Origin: Medicago truncatula
Taxonomy: Eukaryota; Streptophyta; Magnoliopsida; Fabales; Fabaceae
Assembly: GCF_003473485.1 (NCBI RefSeq)
Contig: NC_053045.1
Span: forward strand, 29,238,494 to 29,302,493
Length of the DNA: 64,000 nt
Direction of reading: 5' to 3'
The position numbers and the translations under genes were made by a program. The notes beneath the pieces are model-generated. The model made no database searches. It had not been told where the DNA came from and was given only the letters and a program-made list of their open reading frames with translations. Of the stretch, positions 25,104-36,437 are shown in pieces (position 1 is the first letter of the stretch; each line of letters starts with the position of its first letter).

Positions 25104-25451
25104 ATGGCCGGGTGGATCGACGTTCATGCACAATTCAACGGTGGAGAACCTCAGAGGTTGAAGGTTCGGTGCCTTGGTGTAATGTTAAGAGGTCTCAAGG
25201 ATGAATTGACTGAATTCAACCACGGAGTCAACCCCAGAGACACAAGGAGGGTGGAACACGTTCGATATAAACATCCAACGCTCGACGAGGGGAGAGTATC
25301 ATTCACTTGGGTCGAATTAACGGACGATGAATACGCGACGAGCATGTTTTGGGAGCACAGCATGTACCAGTGGATCGATATGCAGGTGACGTTGCTGAGA
25401 TCAACTGAAGATATCATCAAAATTTTGATTCCGCCAGAAGATCGTCATTAG
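25104..25451 (+). CDS. Small protein of unknown function within the Mutator-like element
   Basis: 115 residues starting MAGWIDVHAQFNGGEPQRL and ending IPPEDRH. The start 6 codons inside the longest open frame is chosen because a splice acceptor (gtgtag) lies just before it, and a strong donor after a CT-rich leader at 24519 would give a 5' UTR intron of about 575 bases. The protein is charged, has one basic middle segment and an acidic-aromatic C-terminal half with several W/F residues, and has no membrane segment. I do not recognise a domain. N-terminal modules of plant MULE transposases are one possibility. Codon use is more GC-rich than the surrounding spacer, supporting a real or recently active gene. 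Confidence 0.55.
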   Translation: MAGWIDVHAQFNGGEPQRLKVRCLGVMLRGLKDELTEFNHGVNPRDTRRVEHVRYKHPTLDEGRVSFTWVELTDDEYATSMFWEHSMYQWIDMQVTLLRSTEDIIKILIPPEDRH

Positions 25452-25466
25452 GTACGGAATGAATGC

Positions 25467-25791
25467 ACCTTCCAACTACAACAATTGTCTTCCTTTGAAT
25501 GGGGTAATTCAAACTTGCCAAACGGCAGGACTCCAATATTCGACCGGCATTCCCATTGTTCATGTCAAAAGATTAAATTCTTGTTAGGCCGGTTTAAATG
25601 AAGGTATTGAAGTGTCAAGGAATGAACCTCATTCTTTTGACATTTGAATACCATCATTTAATCCCCGCCTAACAAGAATTTAATCTTTTGAATGGAACAT
25701 TGGGAATGCCGGTCGTATATTGGAGTCCTGCTGCTTGGAAAGTTTAAATTTACCTCATTCAAAGGTAACACAATTGTTGTAGTTGGAAGGT
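25467..25791. repeat. Long hairpin 1 (about 160 bp arms)
   Basis: The 5' arm begins accttccaactacaacaatt and the 3' arm ends with its complement (aattgttgtagttggaaggt). Matches continue inward through caggactccaata, gaccggcattccca and aagattaaattcttgttagg almost to a loop near 25627. A transcript would fold into one extended stem, a possible source of 21-24 nt small RNAs. Confidence 0.8.
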
Positions 25792-25795
25792 ACAA

Positions 25796-26033
25796 ACGTC
25801 CAACTGCAACAATTGTTTTCCTTTGAATGGGTAATTCAAACTTCTTAAACGGCAGGAATCCAGCATTCGATGAGCATTTTGAATGATGGTATTCAAGTGT
25901 CAAGGAATGCACCTCATTCTTTTGACAGTTGAATACCATCATTTAAAATGCTCATCGCATGCTGGAGTCCTGCTGTTTAGCAAGTTTGAATTTGCCCCAT
26001 TCAAGGGTAAGATAATTGTTGCAGTTGGAAGGT
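25796..26033. repeat. Long hairpin 2 (about 115 bp arms), duplicate of hairpin 1
   Basis: The arms pair from ccaactgcaacaatt inward through cgatgagcatttt and atgatggtattcaa to a loop near 25912. Arm sequence is related to hairpin 1 (ccaactgcaacaatt, cggcagga, caaggaatg, acctcattcttttgac), so the two are tandem duplicates with some replaced inner sequence. Confidence 0.8.
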
Positions 26034-26385
26034 ACATTCCGGAATGTAATGTAATACAATGTAATGTGATAACATATATAGTTGAATATGCATAATATAT
26101 TTTGTTTTGAATGGAACAATAATTATCTTATTTATTCACTTTTCGAATTTAATTATTCATTACGCAATTTTAATTAGTTGAATTCACGTTAGATTTAATT
26201 AGTTTTTATTCGAATACGCAATTATTCAAAACGCGACTTTAATCGAAATTATTTCAAATGCGATTTTAATTGAAATTATTCAAAACGCGAATTTATTCAA
26301 AGTATCAATATGTCAAGCAAAATGTACCATAAAAAAAAAACATATAAAAAGATCCAAAACAATTAGATATTACAACTCATTACAT

Positions 26386-26643
26386 TCAATCATCTTCCTC
26401 ATCACACAAGTCAATTGGGTTGTCCTCGACAGTCCCGGGGGCACCTGCTTTTGGCTGAGGACCAAAATAGCATGTCCTTCCGCTCCTCCTCAACCTCGAA
26501 TGATTATACACCAGCACCTTCGAATCCTTCTTTTCGACGGACCCATCACATGTGATTCTATGCCATGTCATCGGCGATTTTTCTTTCTTCTTGTCATCAC
26601 CCTTCTTTTTGTTCACCTCAACGTTTCCCTGATTCTGAGACAT
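26386..26643 (-). CDS. Small basic/acidic protein of unknown function within the Mutator-like element
   Basis: 85 residues starting MSQNQGNVEVNKKKGDDKK and ending with the acidic DNPIDLCDEEDD. I start at 26643: an acceptor-like gatgtag precedes it at about 26675, and upstream a strong donor (atcaa|gtaagt on the minus strand, near 26982) suggests a 5' UTR intron of roughly 300 bases. A lysine-rich N-terminal third is followed by a tryptophan/histidine/arginine-containing middle and a short acidic tail. No known domain is recognised. It converges on the plus-strand gene at 25104-25451, with the hairpins between them. Confidence 0.5.
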   Translation of the reverse strand: MSQNQGNVEVNKKKGDDKKKEKSPMTWHRITCDGSVEKKDSKVLVYNHSRLRRSGRTCYFGPQPKAGAPGTVEDNPIDLCDEEDD

Positions 26644-27513
26644 ATCTACATAAACAAATCGGCGATCAAAACCTACATCATGTCGTAACAATTCAACAAT
26701 AATTCATCAAAACCTAAACTAATTATAACGTAACTAATCGTAACAATTCTATCACAAATTCATAACAACAAAATTTCATAACAAACCTAAACTAATCGCA
26801 ACGATTATACAACAATTCATCTAATCCTAAAAATTCTACCATAATTTCATAACAAACCTAACAATTCAAACAATCTAAACTATCATAAAATCAATAAACA
26901 TCTATAATCGCAATTTAACCAAAAAAAAACTAATAAATCAATTACAAAATAACAATGTAATAGGATGGTAACAACTTACTTGATTTTGTAAGCGTAATTG
27001 ATGTTGAATCCGCAACAATTGGGAAAATGGCACCTCTTGATCTTCAATCCGTAACAATGGAGTTTTGGAAACTCCTATATTATTCTATTCATATAACAGA
27101 AAGCAACGACAATTAACAACCGCTGGAAGCCAACGGCAGTTTACTGCCGGTACATAGCCTAACGGTTGCTAACTGTTGCTAGAGGTAACATCGTCATTTA
27201 CTTGTGTAAGTATTCATTGTCAAAAAACAATTTTCAAAAAGAATAGCACCAACGGCAAAGCCAAGAGTTTCCGATACAACTCATCCTTGCAGTCATCATC
27301 ACACCGGGATATAATTTACTCTTTGAGGCGTTAATCAACTGTCTAGAAACTTCACCACAATTCAAGAAAATTTTATCAAGCAACAGATATTAAAATGAGT
27401 AGCCGTGCAAAAAATTATAACATCATCAACATAAAAGACATGAATCGAGACACTAACACTGCAGTAATAATTCATGGGGATCAATAAGCCTTTGGGCCGA
27501 GGCAAGCGAAATA

Positions 27514-27761
27514 CTCCCTCCGTCCAAATAAACAGCCTTTGTCTTTTTCACAGGATTTATTTTGTGGGTTAATATTATCAAATTATCTTTTATTTGTATG
27601 TGTATTAAATTTGACTTTACATATTTCAAGATAAGTTAGTAGTATTAATTAGGGGTATGTTTAGAAAAAAATAATAAATGTATATAGTAATTTGAAAAGA
27701 AGTTTACATTTAGAGACATAAATAAAATCAAATAGGTGGTTACATATAGGGACGGAGGGAG
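27514..27761. mobile_element. Stowaway-like MITE, 248 bp
   Basis: Ends are ctccctccgtccaaataa and the complement of catatagggacggagggag. The left flank is TA as expected; the right flank reads TC, probably a mutated TA. Same superfamily as the element at 17095-17315 but with a different interior. Confidence 0.8.
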
Positions 27762-28644
27762 TCCTCAACAAGACTATAAATGTTCCACAAATACAACTCA
27801 AATGATAGTGTTTTTTTTTTTTTTTTAGGAAACTCAAATGATACTTATAAGTTATAACAACATTGCTATATCATTTTATAACTAAAGAATACATTCAAAA
27901 TTGAGATTTTCCACTTAGCCACCGGTTATTTGATAACTATAGTATAATAATAAAGTAAAGGGAAGAATACTAGGCCATCGTCATTTTGGTCGTAGTGTTT
28001 GGAAAGTGTCACAATTCTGGTAGCTGTACCCATCAATTCATAGTCCTGCTCTGCGTTGTCTCTCTTTTGGTAGAGAAATGATATTTAAATATCCATTTTG
28101 TGACAATTTTTTTTACAATTTTCTCTCTTATACTTACGTTATTTTTTACTTTATCTCTTTATTGTTTTGGTTTTCGTATCAATATCTACTTTTTCTTTGT
28201 AAATTATGATTATCCCATAAATTATCAACTAAATAGTTGTTCAAATAACACTCAACATTGGATGTAGCTATTTCTTCTTTTCTTTTTTTTCAAAACGTGG
28301 AAGAACAGTATGTATTTTTATTTATACATCACTTTATACTTTATCCATATAAAAAGATATCATCAAATTTTATTTCTCGTATTTTTTTTACTTCGTTTCA
28401 TTCTTTTTCTACTTTTCACATTCACGATACGTTTTAACAAATTGGTTAAACTAGTTAAATCAAATAACATGGTTGGGTTGAATCTCGATTTAATTACATT
28501 TAGTTCAATCAATTTCAATTGTTTTTTATTTTAAATTTTTAATACTTTATGTTTATTTACATATTATTTTACTTTAATTATGTCGATTGAATTAATTAAA
28601 CCATGAGTTAAAAGTTTCATGATGCTTTATTCAATTCCATTTTT
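27762..28644. other. AT-rich spacer
   Basis: About 880 bases without supported gene, RNA or element boundary. The short open frame at 28310-28534 is AT-driven and has no domain. Confidence 0.4.
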
Positions 28645-28654
28645 AAAACATTGT

Positions 28655-28837
28655 TAGGCCGGATGCTATGATCCAGAAGTCCTGGCTCAACTGGTAAAAT
28701 GCCGAAATTGTTAAACCGGATGTTATGATTGGGGTTCGAACCCCGGTACCTTCAGTTATGATCGGGGTTCGAACCCCAGTACCTTCACTTGTGTGTGAAT
28801 TTATAATGGTTTTTCCATTTTCGTCTATCTAAAAAAA
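28655..28837 (+). mobile_element. SINE with duplicated B box
   Basis: A-box text cctggctcaactggtaaaat is followed by gccgaaattgtt and then by two tandem copies (28722-28754 and 28755-28787) of a 33-base unit holding the B box (gggttcgaacccc) and ggtaccttca / agtaccttca. The element ends in an A tract and is flanked by aaaacattgt (28645-28654 and 28838-28847), a target duplication partly merged with the tail. Confidence 0.8.
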
Positions 28838-29183
28838 AAAACATTGTAAAGTAAAAGTAAAATTAAAATATACACACCTTAAAGAAATGTGAACAATATT
28901 TATCCTTTCATATACTAATATGGCTTTTGCTAAGTCTCCAACGTTGAAGATATGAGAGTTCTCTCTGACCTTAAGTACCCATCTTGCATAATAATATTAA
29001 TAAATTATTAACCCTGCGTTGAAAATAAAATTGTACGTACATCTAATGTTCCATCTTTCCATTCATTTGACTTATGCAATTATGTTCCTCCCTCTCTCAC
29101 TCACTAAAATAATAATACTAATATTATACTATACTATAAAATAATAATATTGTTTCACATTTTCAAAATCAAGGTCTCTTATT

Positions 29184-29189
29184 TATAAA
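29184..29189 (+). promoter_or_regulatory. TATA box of the MYB gene
   Basis: TATAAA in the context atttataaagg lies 111 bases before the ATG at 29295, the right distance for a short 5' UTR. Confidence 0.5.
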
Positions 29190-29294
29190 GGCACTACCAC
29201 TACCCACCAAATTAAGTTTCATGATCTAGAAAGTTAGAGTTTGGAAAATCAAAGAAAACTTGAAACTTTATTCTTGCTTGAGATATATAGAGAG

Positions 29295-31048
29295 ATGGGA
29301 AGAGCTCCATGTTGTGACAAAACAAGTGTTAAGAGAGGTCCATGGTCACCAGAAGAAGATTCAAAGCTTAAAGATTACATAGAGAAACATGGCACTGGTG
29401 GAAATTGGATTTCTCTTCCTCATAAAGCTGGTAAAAATAAATCATGATGATTATGATTATGATTATTTCCATGAAAAATGTTTAAATTTGTGTTATATGA
29501 TAATATTATAATTTATAACATTATAATATATACTCTTTATTTTTTATTTTTTTTATATATGTTTAGGTCTCAAGAGATGTGGAAAAAGTTGTAGATTGAG
29601 ATGGCTAAACTATCTTAGGCCAAACATTAAGCATGGTGATTTTTCAGATGAGGAAGACAGAATAATTTGCAGTCTCTATGTTAATATTGGAAGCAGGTAC
29701 ACTTTACTACCTTTTTAGTGCAAAATGCAAAGTACAATTTTTTTCAACCCTTTTTGTTCTCTTCTCACCAATCTAATCTCAATATGATATTATCTATATT
29801 TTTATTCTTCTCTTCTTTCCCCTTTTAATCATTATCATTATAAACTTCAAGCTACAAGTACTAAAATACCAATAATGTATCTATTTTTTTTGGTGCAATA
29901 ATGATTTCTCTATTTATCTAACTAAAATAGTCAAATGAAAAGAAATGAGAATTATAAGGGAAAAAAAAACAATTTTCTTTTTATTTTATAAAAATCTTGT
30001 ACCTTTTTCAAGATTATAGCTTCAACTTATTTGAACCAAGAATAGTTAAAAATAAGATTTTTTTAGAAAAATGGGTGAGATGAAAATTATTATTAATTAA
30101 AATGACACTAAATATTATTTTACATTTTTCTCTAACTCTATGATCCCTTCACCAAAGTGACATCTCATGAACAATAGACTAGAATGAAAACAAAAATATT
30201 AACATACCAACTAATACACTAGCAATTTTTTTTATAAAAAAATTAATTTAAGACATGAAATTTGTTTGTCTGGGTAGTGGAAACCTAATCACCTTCCATG
30301 AATATAATCATATTTTTTATTTTTGATATTGATTTGTAGGTGGTCAATTATAGCAGCTCAATTACCAGGTAGGACAGACAATGATATCAAGAACTATTGG
30401 AACACAAAGTTGAAGAAAAAACTCATGGCTATGCAGTTTCCTACATTACATCATCAAAGAAAACCTTCATTTCCACCTTCTCCTTCTTCTCATCAATTCT
30501 TAGACTACTTTACACACACACCAACATCCCTCATAGATCTTCAAACCATTTCACTTCCTTCAAATAATTATCCAAACACAAGTTTCAACCCCTTTTACCA
30601 AAACCAAGAGTCCATGATTAGTGTTGTTAATCCTCCCATGCAATATAATTACCCTATTAAAGATAACATGTTTATGTTTGGAAGTGAAGGAAGTAGTTCT
30701 TCTGATGGAAGTTGCACTCTTAGTCATGGCAAAGAAATCAAGCAAGAAGAAATTGTTTATCATCATAACATGAATAGTGGTGGATTTGATGGCTACAATA
30801 ATAATAATAATTTTATGATAAATGGTAACATTGGAAGTTTTGTTGGTGAAAGTGTTAACCAACATGAAGAAAAATCAAGTGGAGTTGGATATAGTTATAA
30901 TAATGGTCAAAGTCAAACATTAAATCCATTACTAGATTATGGTCTTGAAGATATTAAGCAATTGATTAGTAGCAGCGGTAACAAAGGTTTTCATGTTGAT
31001 GATATTCATAAGAATGAAGAGATTGGTATGTACTACTTTGATTATTAA
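29295..31048 (+). CDS. R2R3-MYB transcription factor, RAX/MYB36-like (subgroup 14)
   Basis: Three exons, 29295-29430, 29577-29696 preceded by the acceptor at 29566 (exon 29567-29696), and 30340-31048 (TAA), give 324 residues. I start at MGRAPCCDK, the canonical R2R3 start, rather than an upstream in-frame ATG at 29241. R2 (about residues 14-61) has the spaced tryptophans GPWSPEED...NWISL...[12 protein letters not shown]3 (about 67-112) has [41 protein letters not shown]. The HGTGGNWI and [11 protein letters not shown] wording is typical of the RAX1-3/MYB36/MYB68/MYB87 clade, which controls axillary meristems and endodermal differentiation. The C-terminal half is Asn/Ser-rich and unstructured, ending in GLEDIKQLI and an aromatic tail. 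Intron positions are the standard ones for the family. Confidence 0.93.
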
Positions 31049-34000
31049 ATCAGAGAAAAGTGAAGGTGCACCATAAAGCTGAATGTAGAGGATCAAATTT
31101 GATGATATAATGGGGTAAAGGGTATGTTGGTGTAAAAAGATTCATAAGAGATTGACTTTGAGAGATTTTTTGGTTCATGTGTTTTTTATTTAATTAATGA
31201 AATGTTTCTCTTATGGTAAGTTTTATTTATATTTTGTGCATATCTTCTTGGTACTTGGTAGTGATGATAAACAATGGTATCACATGCATTATAGTTAATA
31301 GTTTGTTGATTAAGTTCTCATTTGTTAGCAATTGATCTTTGTCTTCTATGAACTCATTAAATTACATAACTAATATAAGAATTTGTGATCTGTTTACTTT
31401 TCAGAAACTACATTATTTAATTAAGCATTTCTTTTTAAAAAAATAATAATAACTCGGTATCCGATCCAATGATCGTTTAATCTAAGGGAACCAATTCCAC
31501 CGCCTACTTGCGAAGGGCTCATTTAAAAACAGAACAAAGTTATGTATGAACTTACTCAACGAAATTTACACCAGAGACAATCGAACATAAAACCTTAAGA
31601 GAAACAATCTCTATAAGATCCAAAATCAACCACTCAGATAATTCCAAATGGGTTTGAATTAAGCACTCCTTAGAAGAATCTTTTCCAATGTAGCAAAAAT
31701 TGAGTGAATATAAGAATACAAACTCGTTGACAACAAACCTCAATTTTCTTTACATTAATTAATATATATGACCAACAAAGGAGAGACTACGATGCAAGTG
31801 AAAATTTTGTTGTCTGGTGTGGAAGTATGGGACTAGATTAGCTGTAAAATTAATTTTTAAATTACCAAATTGGTAAATTTTACTATTGCTAGTCATTTTA
31901 TTTGAACTAGTCTCTTTAAATTAGTGCGACGACTAGATGGCGGCAAAAGCCATGAAATTTATGTTTTCATACGAAAGAGAAGAGATGCCATTATTGTTGA
32001 CAAATACTAGACCCTAATAATTTCTAGAATTTTCTTAGAATAACCTCTCCTTTTTTGTCAAAAAAGTATTATTTTTTTAAAATAGAAAATCAAATTAAGA
32101 CTCCTATACTTCACTTTTACACACACCAATCGCATATGATAACGTGAATGTTTCTAATACAAGTAAAAAGTGGTTTTGTTAGAAGGTCCAACTACTTTAC
32201 TTAAATTTCTATGGTTTTTAATAGTTGGTTTGAGTATAATAATTAAAAAAAATGTCTCGGCTTTGAATAAAACAACGAAGAAATTGTGTTTGTTAGCGTA
32301 AATTTTATTGACCTTTAATTAATTAAAAATATCTTAAAGACAAATTTTGAAATGTTTAAAATATATTTCTTTCAATACAAATTTTACTGTTTTTAATTTG
32401 AATCACTGGTTAGCATGACATATTAAATTAATAAATTATGTAAATGTTTTCTATTGAGGATTGACAACGTAACAATCTTGGTTAGTTTGTTTAAGAGTAC
32501 AGTGTACGAAACGAAACAAAACAGGAAGAAAATGAGTTAGTGAAAGCGACAAAAGAAGGAAGATGATGTAAGTGTTTTTAATATTAATTGGTAGTGGAAT
32601 CCCCCATTGGGAAACCAATCTTACAAGAATCCGCAAATTAATATGATCACCAGAAATTCTGTCAGAATTTGTATTTTGCTCATTTTTCAAATCTGATGCA
32701 TATACTTACTTTCTAGTCAGACTAATATCCTCTTAAATCATGAATTTAATATCTGATGGATATGGTTCAACTGGTTAAGGGCATGTTGAGCTTATTCGTG
32801 GGAAGATTCTCGATATAGTTTATCTAAGTATGATACACAATTAATTGTTTTTTTAACAAGACAAAGTGGCAAACATTATATAAGATTTCCATATAAAAGT
32901 GAGGTTCTAGTTTCAAACACAATGAATGTATTTAACATAACAATTTTGCTGTATCGGTTAAACTATATCTTATATCGAGATCGAGACTATTTGCTCATAT
33001 TTAGTTTGGAGGAGCGTTTTGAATATACCATGAATGATTTACACTAATAAATAAATAGTGGTGGAATTGCATACATAGATAAGTGGTTGACATTACCGGA
33101 TATGAGTCACATTGTTGCAACTTGTTATAATAGAGTTGTTGTTCAATTGGTTTTTGCCTAAAAGAGGTCTATGACTATGTGAGACTTTTTTCCCAATCCG
33201 AGGTGCTCCACCATTTAACCTACATGCCCACACCAGGTGTCTTGACTTAATTCTCGGACATTTTCTTCATGTTTATTTGAAAGACGGTTGTTCATTACCA
33301 CCACCTTGTACGGAGTGGAAGAATCACAAGATTGGTGAGGTTGTACAATGAGAGTTTGCATTCATAGATAGACAAGCTTTGTTAAAAAAAAACCTCATGT
33401 CTAGGGAGCCGAAACCGCCGAAAAAATCAACAAATCATCTCAATCTAATTTACTGCGACACTCACACTCCCGAAAAACCAAAAGGATAATTTGAAGTAAC
33501 TGAAGAGCATGAAGATGATGCCTTATCAATAGCTAGTTAGATAGGCTATGCCATTTTTTTGTCGATGTTTATCCTTTTTTGTCAATATTACACCTACATA
33601 TTTTTTCGTGGCCGATTATGTAACACCGATATTTGTGACCAATATGTAACTAACATTATATAGATTATATAAATATATGAAGTGAAATATTTTTTGGTGG
33701 CTGGTTATGTAACGGCAATTATTGCTCGTATTTTATAAAAATATGTCTCTAATTATTCAACTATTTATTTTATCTTTCATTTGGTTTTAGGCTAAAGTGT
33801 ACTTTCCCCCCCTAACTTTCATAAAGTTGCAATTTTGATCCCCTATGAACAAAAACTACAATTTTGACCCCCTAAAATTTAGCCCTTTTGCAACTTTGAT
33901 CATTTTTGCCAATTTTGACTGGTCAATGCCTATGTGGCACGCCACGTGTGCAATTAATGAATTAAAAAAAAATTAAAAAAATCATATAATCATTTTTAGA

Positions 34001-35499
34001 TTTAATAAATGAAAAATGCAAGTGAAAGATGTCTGAAGATACACAAGTTGAAGTTAAAACTCATGTTTGATACTCCACCGTGAAGAAGACGATTAAGGTC
34101 TTTTTGACCCCTATCGACAAGTTGGATGAGTTAAAGGCACAACTTAACAGATATTTTGTCCATCTTGGTGAAAATCAAAGAACATCTCATGTATTTGTAA
34201 GTGTGAAAAGCTTGCGACGGATAAAGATAAAGACAGTTAGAAGACCGTGTATTTTTCTTAAGTTATACACGATGATGACGACATAGATTACATGTTTAAG
34301 TTAATGGTTGAAAAATAACATTTTAATCTTTGTGTCCGCTCCATTGAAGTGTAATATGTATTAACGTGTAATATGTTCAAATTTGTGTCTGTAATCTTGC
34401 AATTTAATGAATTTGTGTCGAATTTATGGATTGTGTATTTAACAACGAATTTGTGTAATTTGGATTGATTATATATGATTATGTTATGATGAGTATATTA
34501 TTTTGTTGAAATTGTATAATTTGGATCAATTATTAGAGTATACTAATTACAGGTCATTAATAGTTTGATTATATGTAATAAATATTGTTATGCAGATATA
34601 CTAGTATATCACCTGGCTAAACTCACGTTATACTAGTATAGAACATGAGTTAACTCAAGTTGAGGCAACGTGACTTAATTTACGGTCATGCCGAGCGTAA
34701 TTTAAGTTATGTTGGCGTTATTTTCGACAATTTACGTGGGAGCGGACAAACTTGCCCGTTTTATTTTACCTCCCTAAGTCAACATACTTATATATTTTTT
34801 AATATAAAATTAAATTAGATCTCTATATCCTTTAAATTTGATCACAGCCAACAACTACTGTGGCCAGAAAACACAAATTCTCTATGTAAGCAATAGATTC
34901 ACTCCTGATATGTACTAATTAATTAACAATAACAATTTCCACTTTACTTAATTAAGAAATATTATTAAGATCTATTAGTTGTCAACAAAGTTGACTATGA
35001 AAATAACTAATTTAGGTCTTAACCATATCCAGCTGGGGGACTCTGATTGACCATTGTCTGAGACCTATAAAACAATCACCACGTCATGTGAGCTACGTTA
35101 TATTTTATTTATTATTTTCAATATTTTGGACGTTTTTTTTACAAGTTGAAAATGTTACATACAATATAATATTTCCACATATATAATGCGTTGAATGGAG
35201 AAATAGTAGTAATGTAAAATAATAAAAAGCCATTCAGTGCGTAGTGTAAACTGAAAACAACTGAATGATTAATCAAATAAATTACATTTCATACGCATTG
35301 GTAAAAAAGCAAACCAAACAAAATTTGACTAATTGGACGTTTAATTTGTTTCTTAGTGCAAAAGTTTCATAGCTGGCGACTTAATTACCATTAGAAAAAG
35401 TCAAGAAACTCTCTCATTTGTTACCTGCATACCTTCATTGCTAGAGTTAATATTTTAATATTGAGAAAGCAAGATTACAACTGCACAAAGAAAAACACA
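31049..35499. other. Intergenic region, 4.4 kb, mostly unassigned
   Basis: The first 180 bases are probably MYB 3' UTR. Near 33790-33960 a segment starts ggctaaagtgtactttcccc and contains ttgcaattttgatccc and gccacgtgtgc, a phrase type common in dispersed legume elements; no partner end was found. At 34030-34280 two short plus-strand frames separated by one stop read like a decayed protein (PIDKLDELKAQLNRYF among them) of unknown family. The rest is AT-rich and without supported genes. Confidence 0.4.
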
Positions 35500-35779
35500 A
35501 TCAACATTGCCGAATTTATTCCTTGGTTGGGTTGGTTTAATGGGCAAGAAAAGCACTTGATGTGTTTATTGATGAGATTATTGATGATCATGTGACAAAG
35601 AGGAAGAACAACATGGAGAACAAAGATATTGAGAATGAAGCAGATGTAGACATGGTTGATGAACTAATGGCGTTCCTTGATGAGAGTAATGGTGATGGTG
35701 CTGCTACAGAAATTTCACAATCAGCGCTTAAGCTTACTAGAGATAATATCAAAGCACTTATCATGTTAAGTACGTACAG

Positions 35780-36390
35780 TTTTTTTTTGGATAAGGTCAA
35801 GAGAACGATTAGGCATCAGGGGGAAACTGAAGCATCCCAACTAGGTTGGCACCCTACAGAGACCCCCATCTTCTACTGCCGCCCTGATACGTAATATTAA
35901 TAAAAAAAAAGGGGAAAAAATATATACAAAGAGGAGGGACTAGACCAAAACCCTCAAAAGAAGAAAAGAAAGAAAACAAAACAAAGATAGAAATGCCTAA
36001 GGAAAACGGAAATTGGGCAAACCACTTCTATCCCTAGCAAAATCAACCGCCAAAGTAGGAGGCAAGGAATCAAACCAAACAGTGCTTGTCAGAGAATGAC
36101 CAATAAAAGCAAGCTTATCAGCACAACAATTTCCCTCACGAAATATATGAGAGCAAAGAACAGTCATACCGTGTTGCAAACAATTATGCCAACGGTTTCG
36201 AAGAGAAATAGGAATAACAGAGGGATTCTTAAAGGCATGCACAACACTAGAAGAATCACATTCAATCCACAAACGAATCCAATGATTACTAGCAGCAAAC
36301 TCCATAGCTAAAATCAAACCCAAAAGTCCCGCTTCAAGAACAGACCCATGTCCGACATTACTAGCAAAACAGCCCATGTCCGACATTACT
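35780..36390 (-). mobile_element. 5'-truncated LINE fragment with RNase H domain, inside the P450 pseudogene
   Basis: Left end is a T tract (antisense poly-A). The minus-strand open frame ending at 35997 reads GLLGLILAMEFAASNHWIRL, WIECDSSSVV, then HIFREGNCCADKLA, the reverse-transcriptase-associated RNase H-like domain (RVT_3) seen at the C-terminus of plant LINEs. Downstream of its stop is a 3' UTR with a GGGGTCTCTGTAGGGTGCC-like region. The frame's first 40 codons are antisense of the P450 and the hAT element, not LINE. No clear target duplication flanks it, and P450 sequence is missing at the join, so insertion and deletion are combined. Confidence 0.8.
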
Positions 36391-36437
36391 ATCAAAGAAA
36401 CATTGCGACTCCACCCTCCAATTCCCTTACTTCTCCA

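Larger units (their letters stand above)
24211..27235. mobile_element. Mutator-like element, 3.0 kb, with two internal convergent genes
   Basis: The two ends are imperfect inverted repeats of about 150 bases, beginning gaaaattg and ending caattttc, and sharing caagtaaatgacg, aaccgttaggctatg and ggcttccagcggttgttaa in inverted order. Flanking 9-mers are aaaaggaat (24202-24210) and aaaaagaat (27236-27244), 8 of 9 identical, as expected of an aged Mutator target duplication. Inside are a plus-strand gene, a minus-strand gene and, between their 3' ends, two tandem hairpins. No recognisable MULE transposase is encoded, so this is non-autonomous or a divergent type. Confidence 0.75.

Noticed and set aside
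28722-28787. Tandem tRNA genes suggested by two ggttcgaacccc boxes
   Set aside because: The units are 33 bases, too short for tRNAs; it is a SINE with an internal duplication and a target-site duplication.
32757-32840. SINE suggested by ggttcaactggttaaggg
   Set aside because: Only an A-box-like phrase; no B box or tail found within the expected distance.
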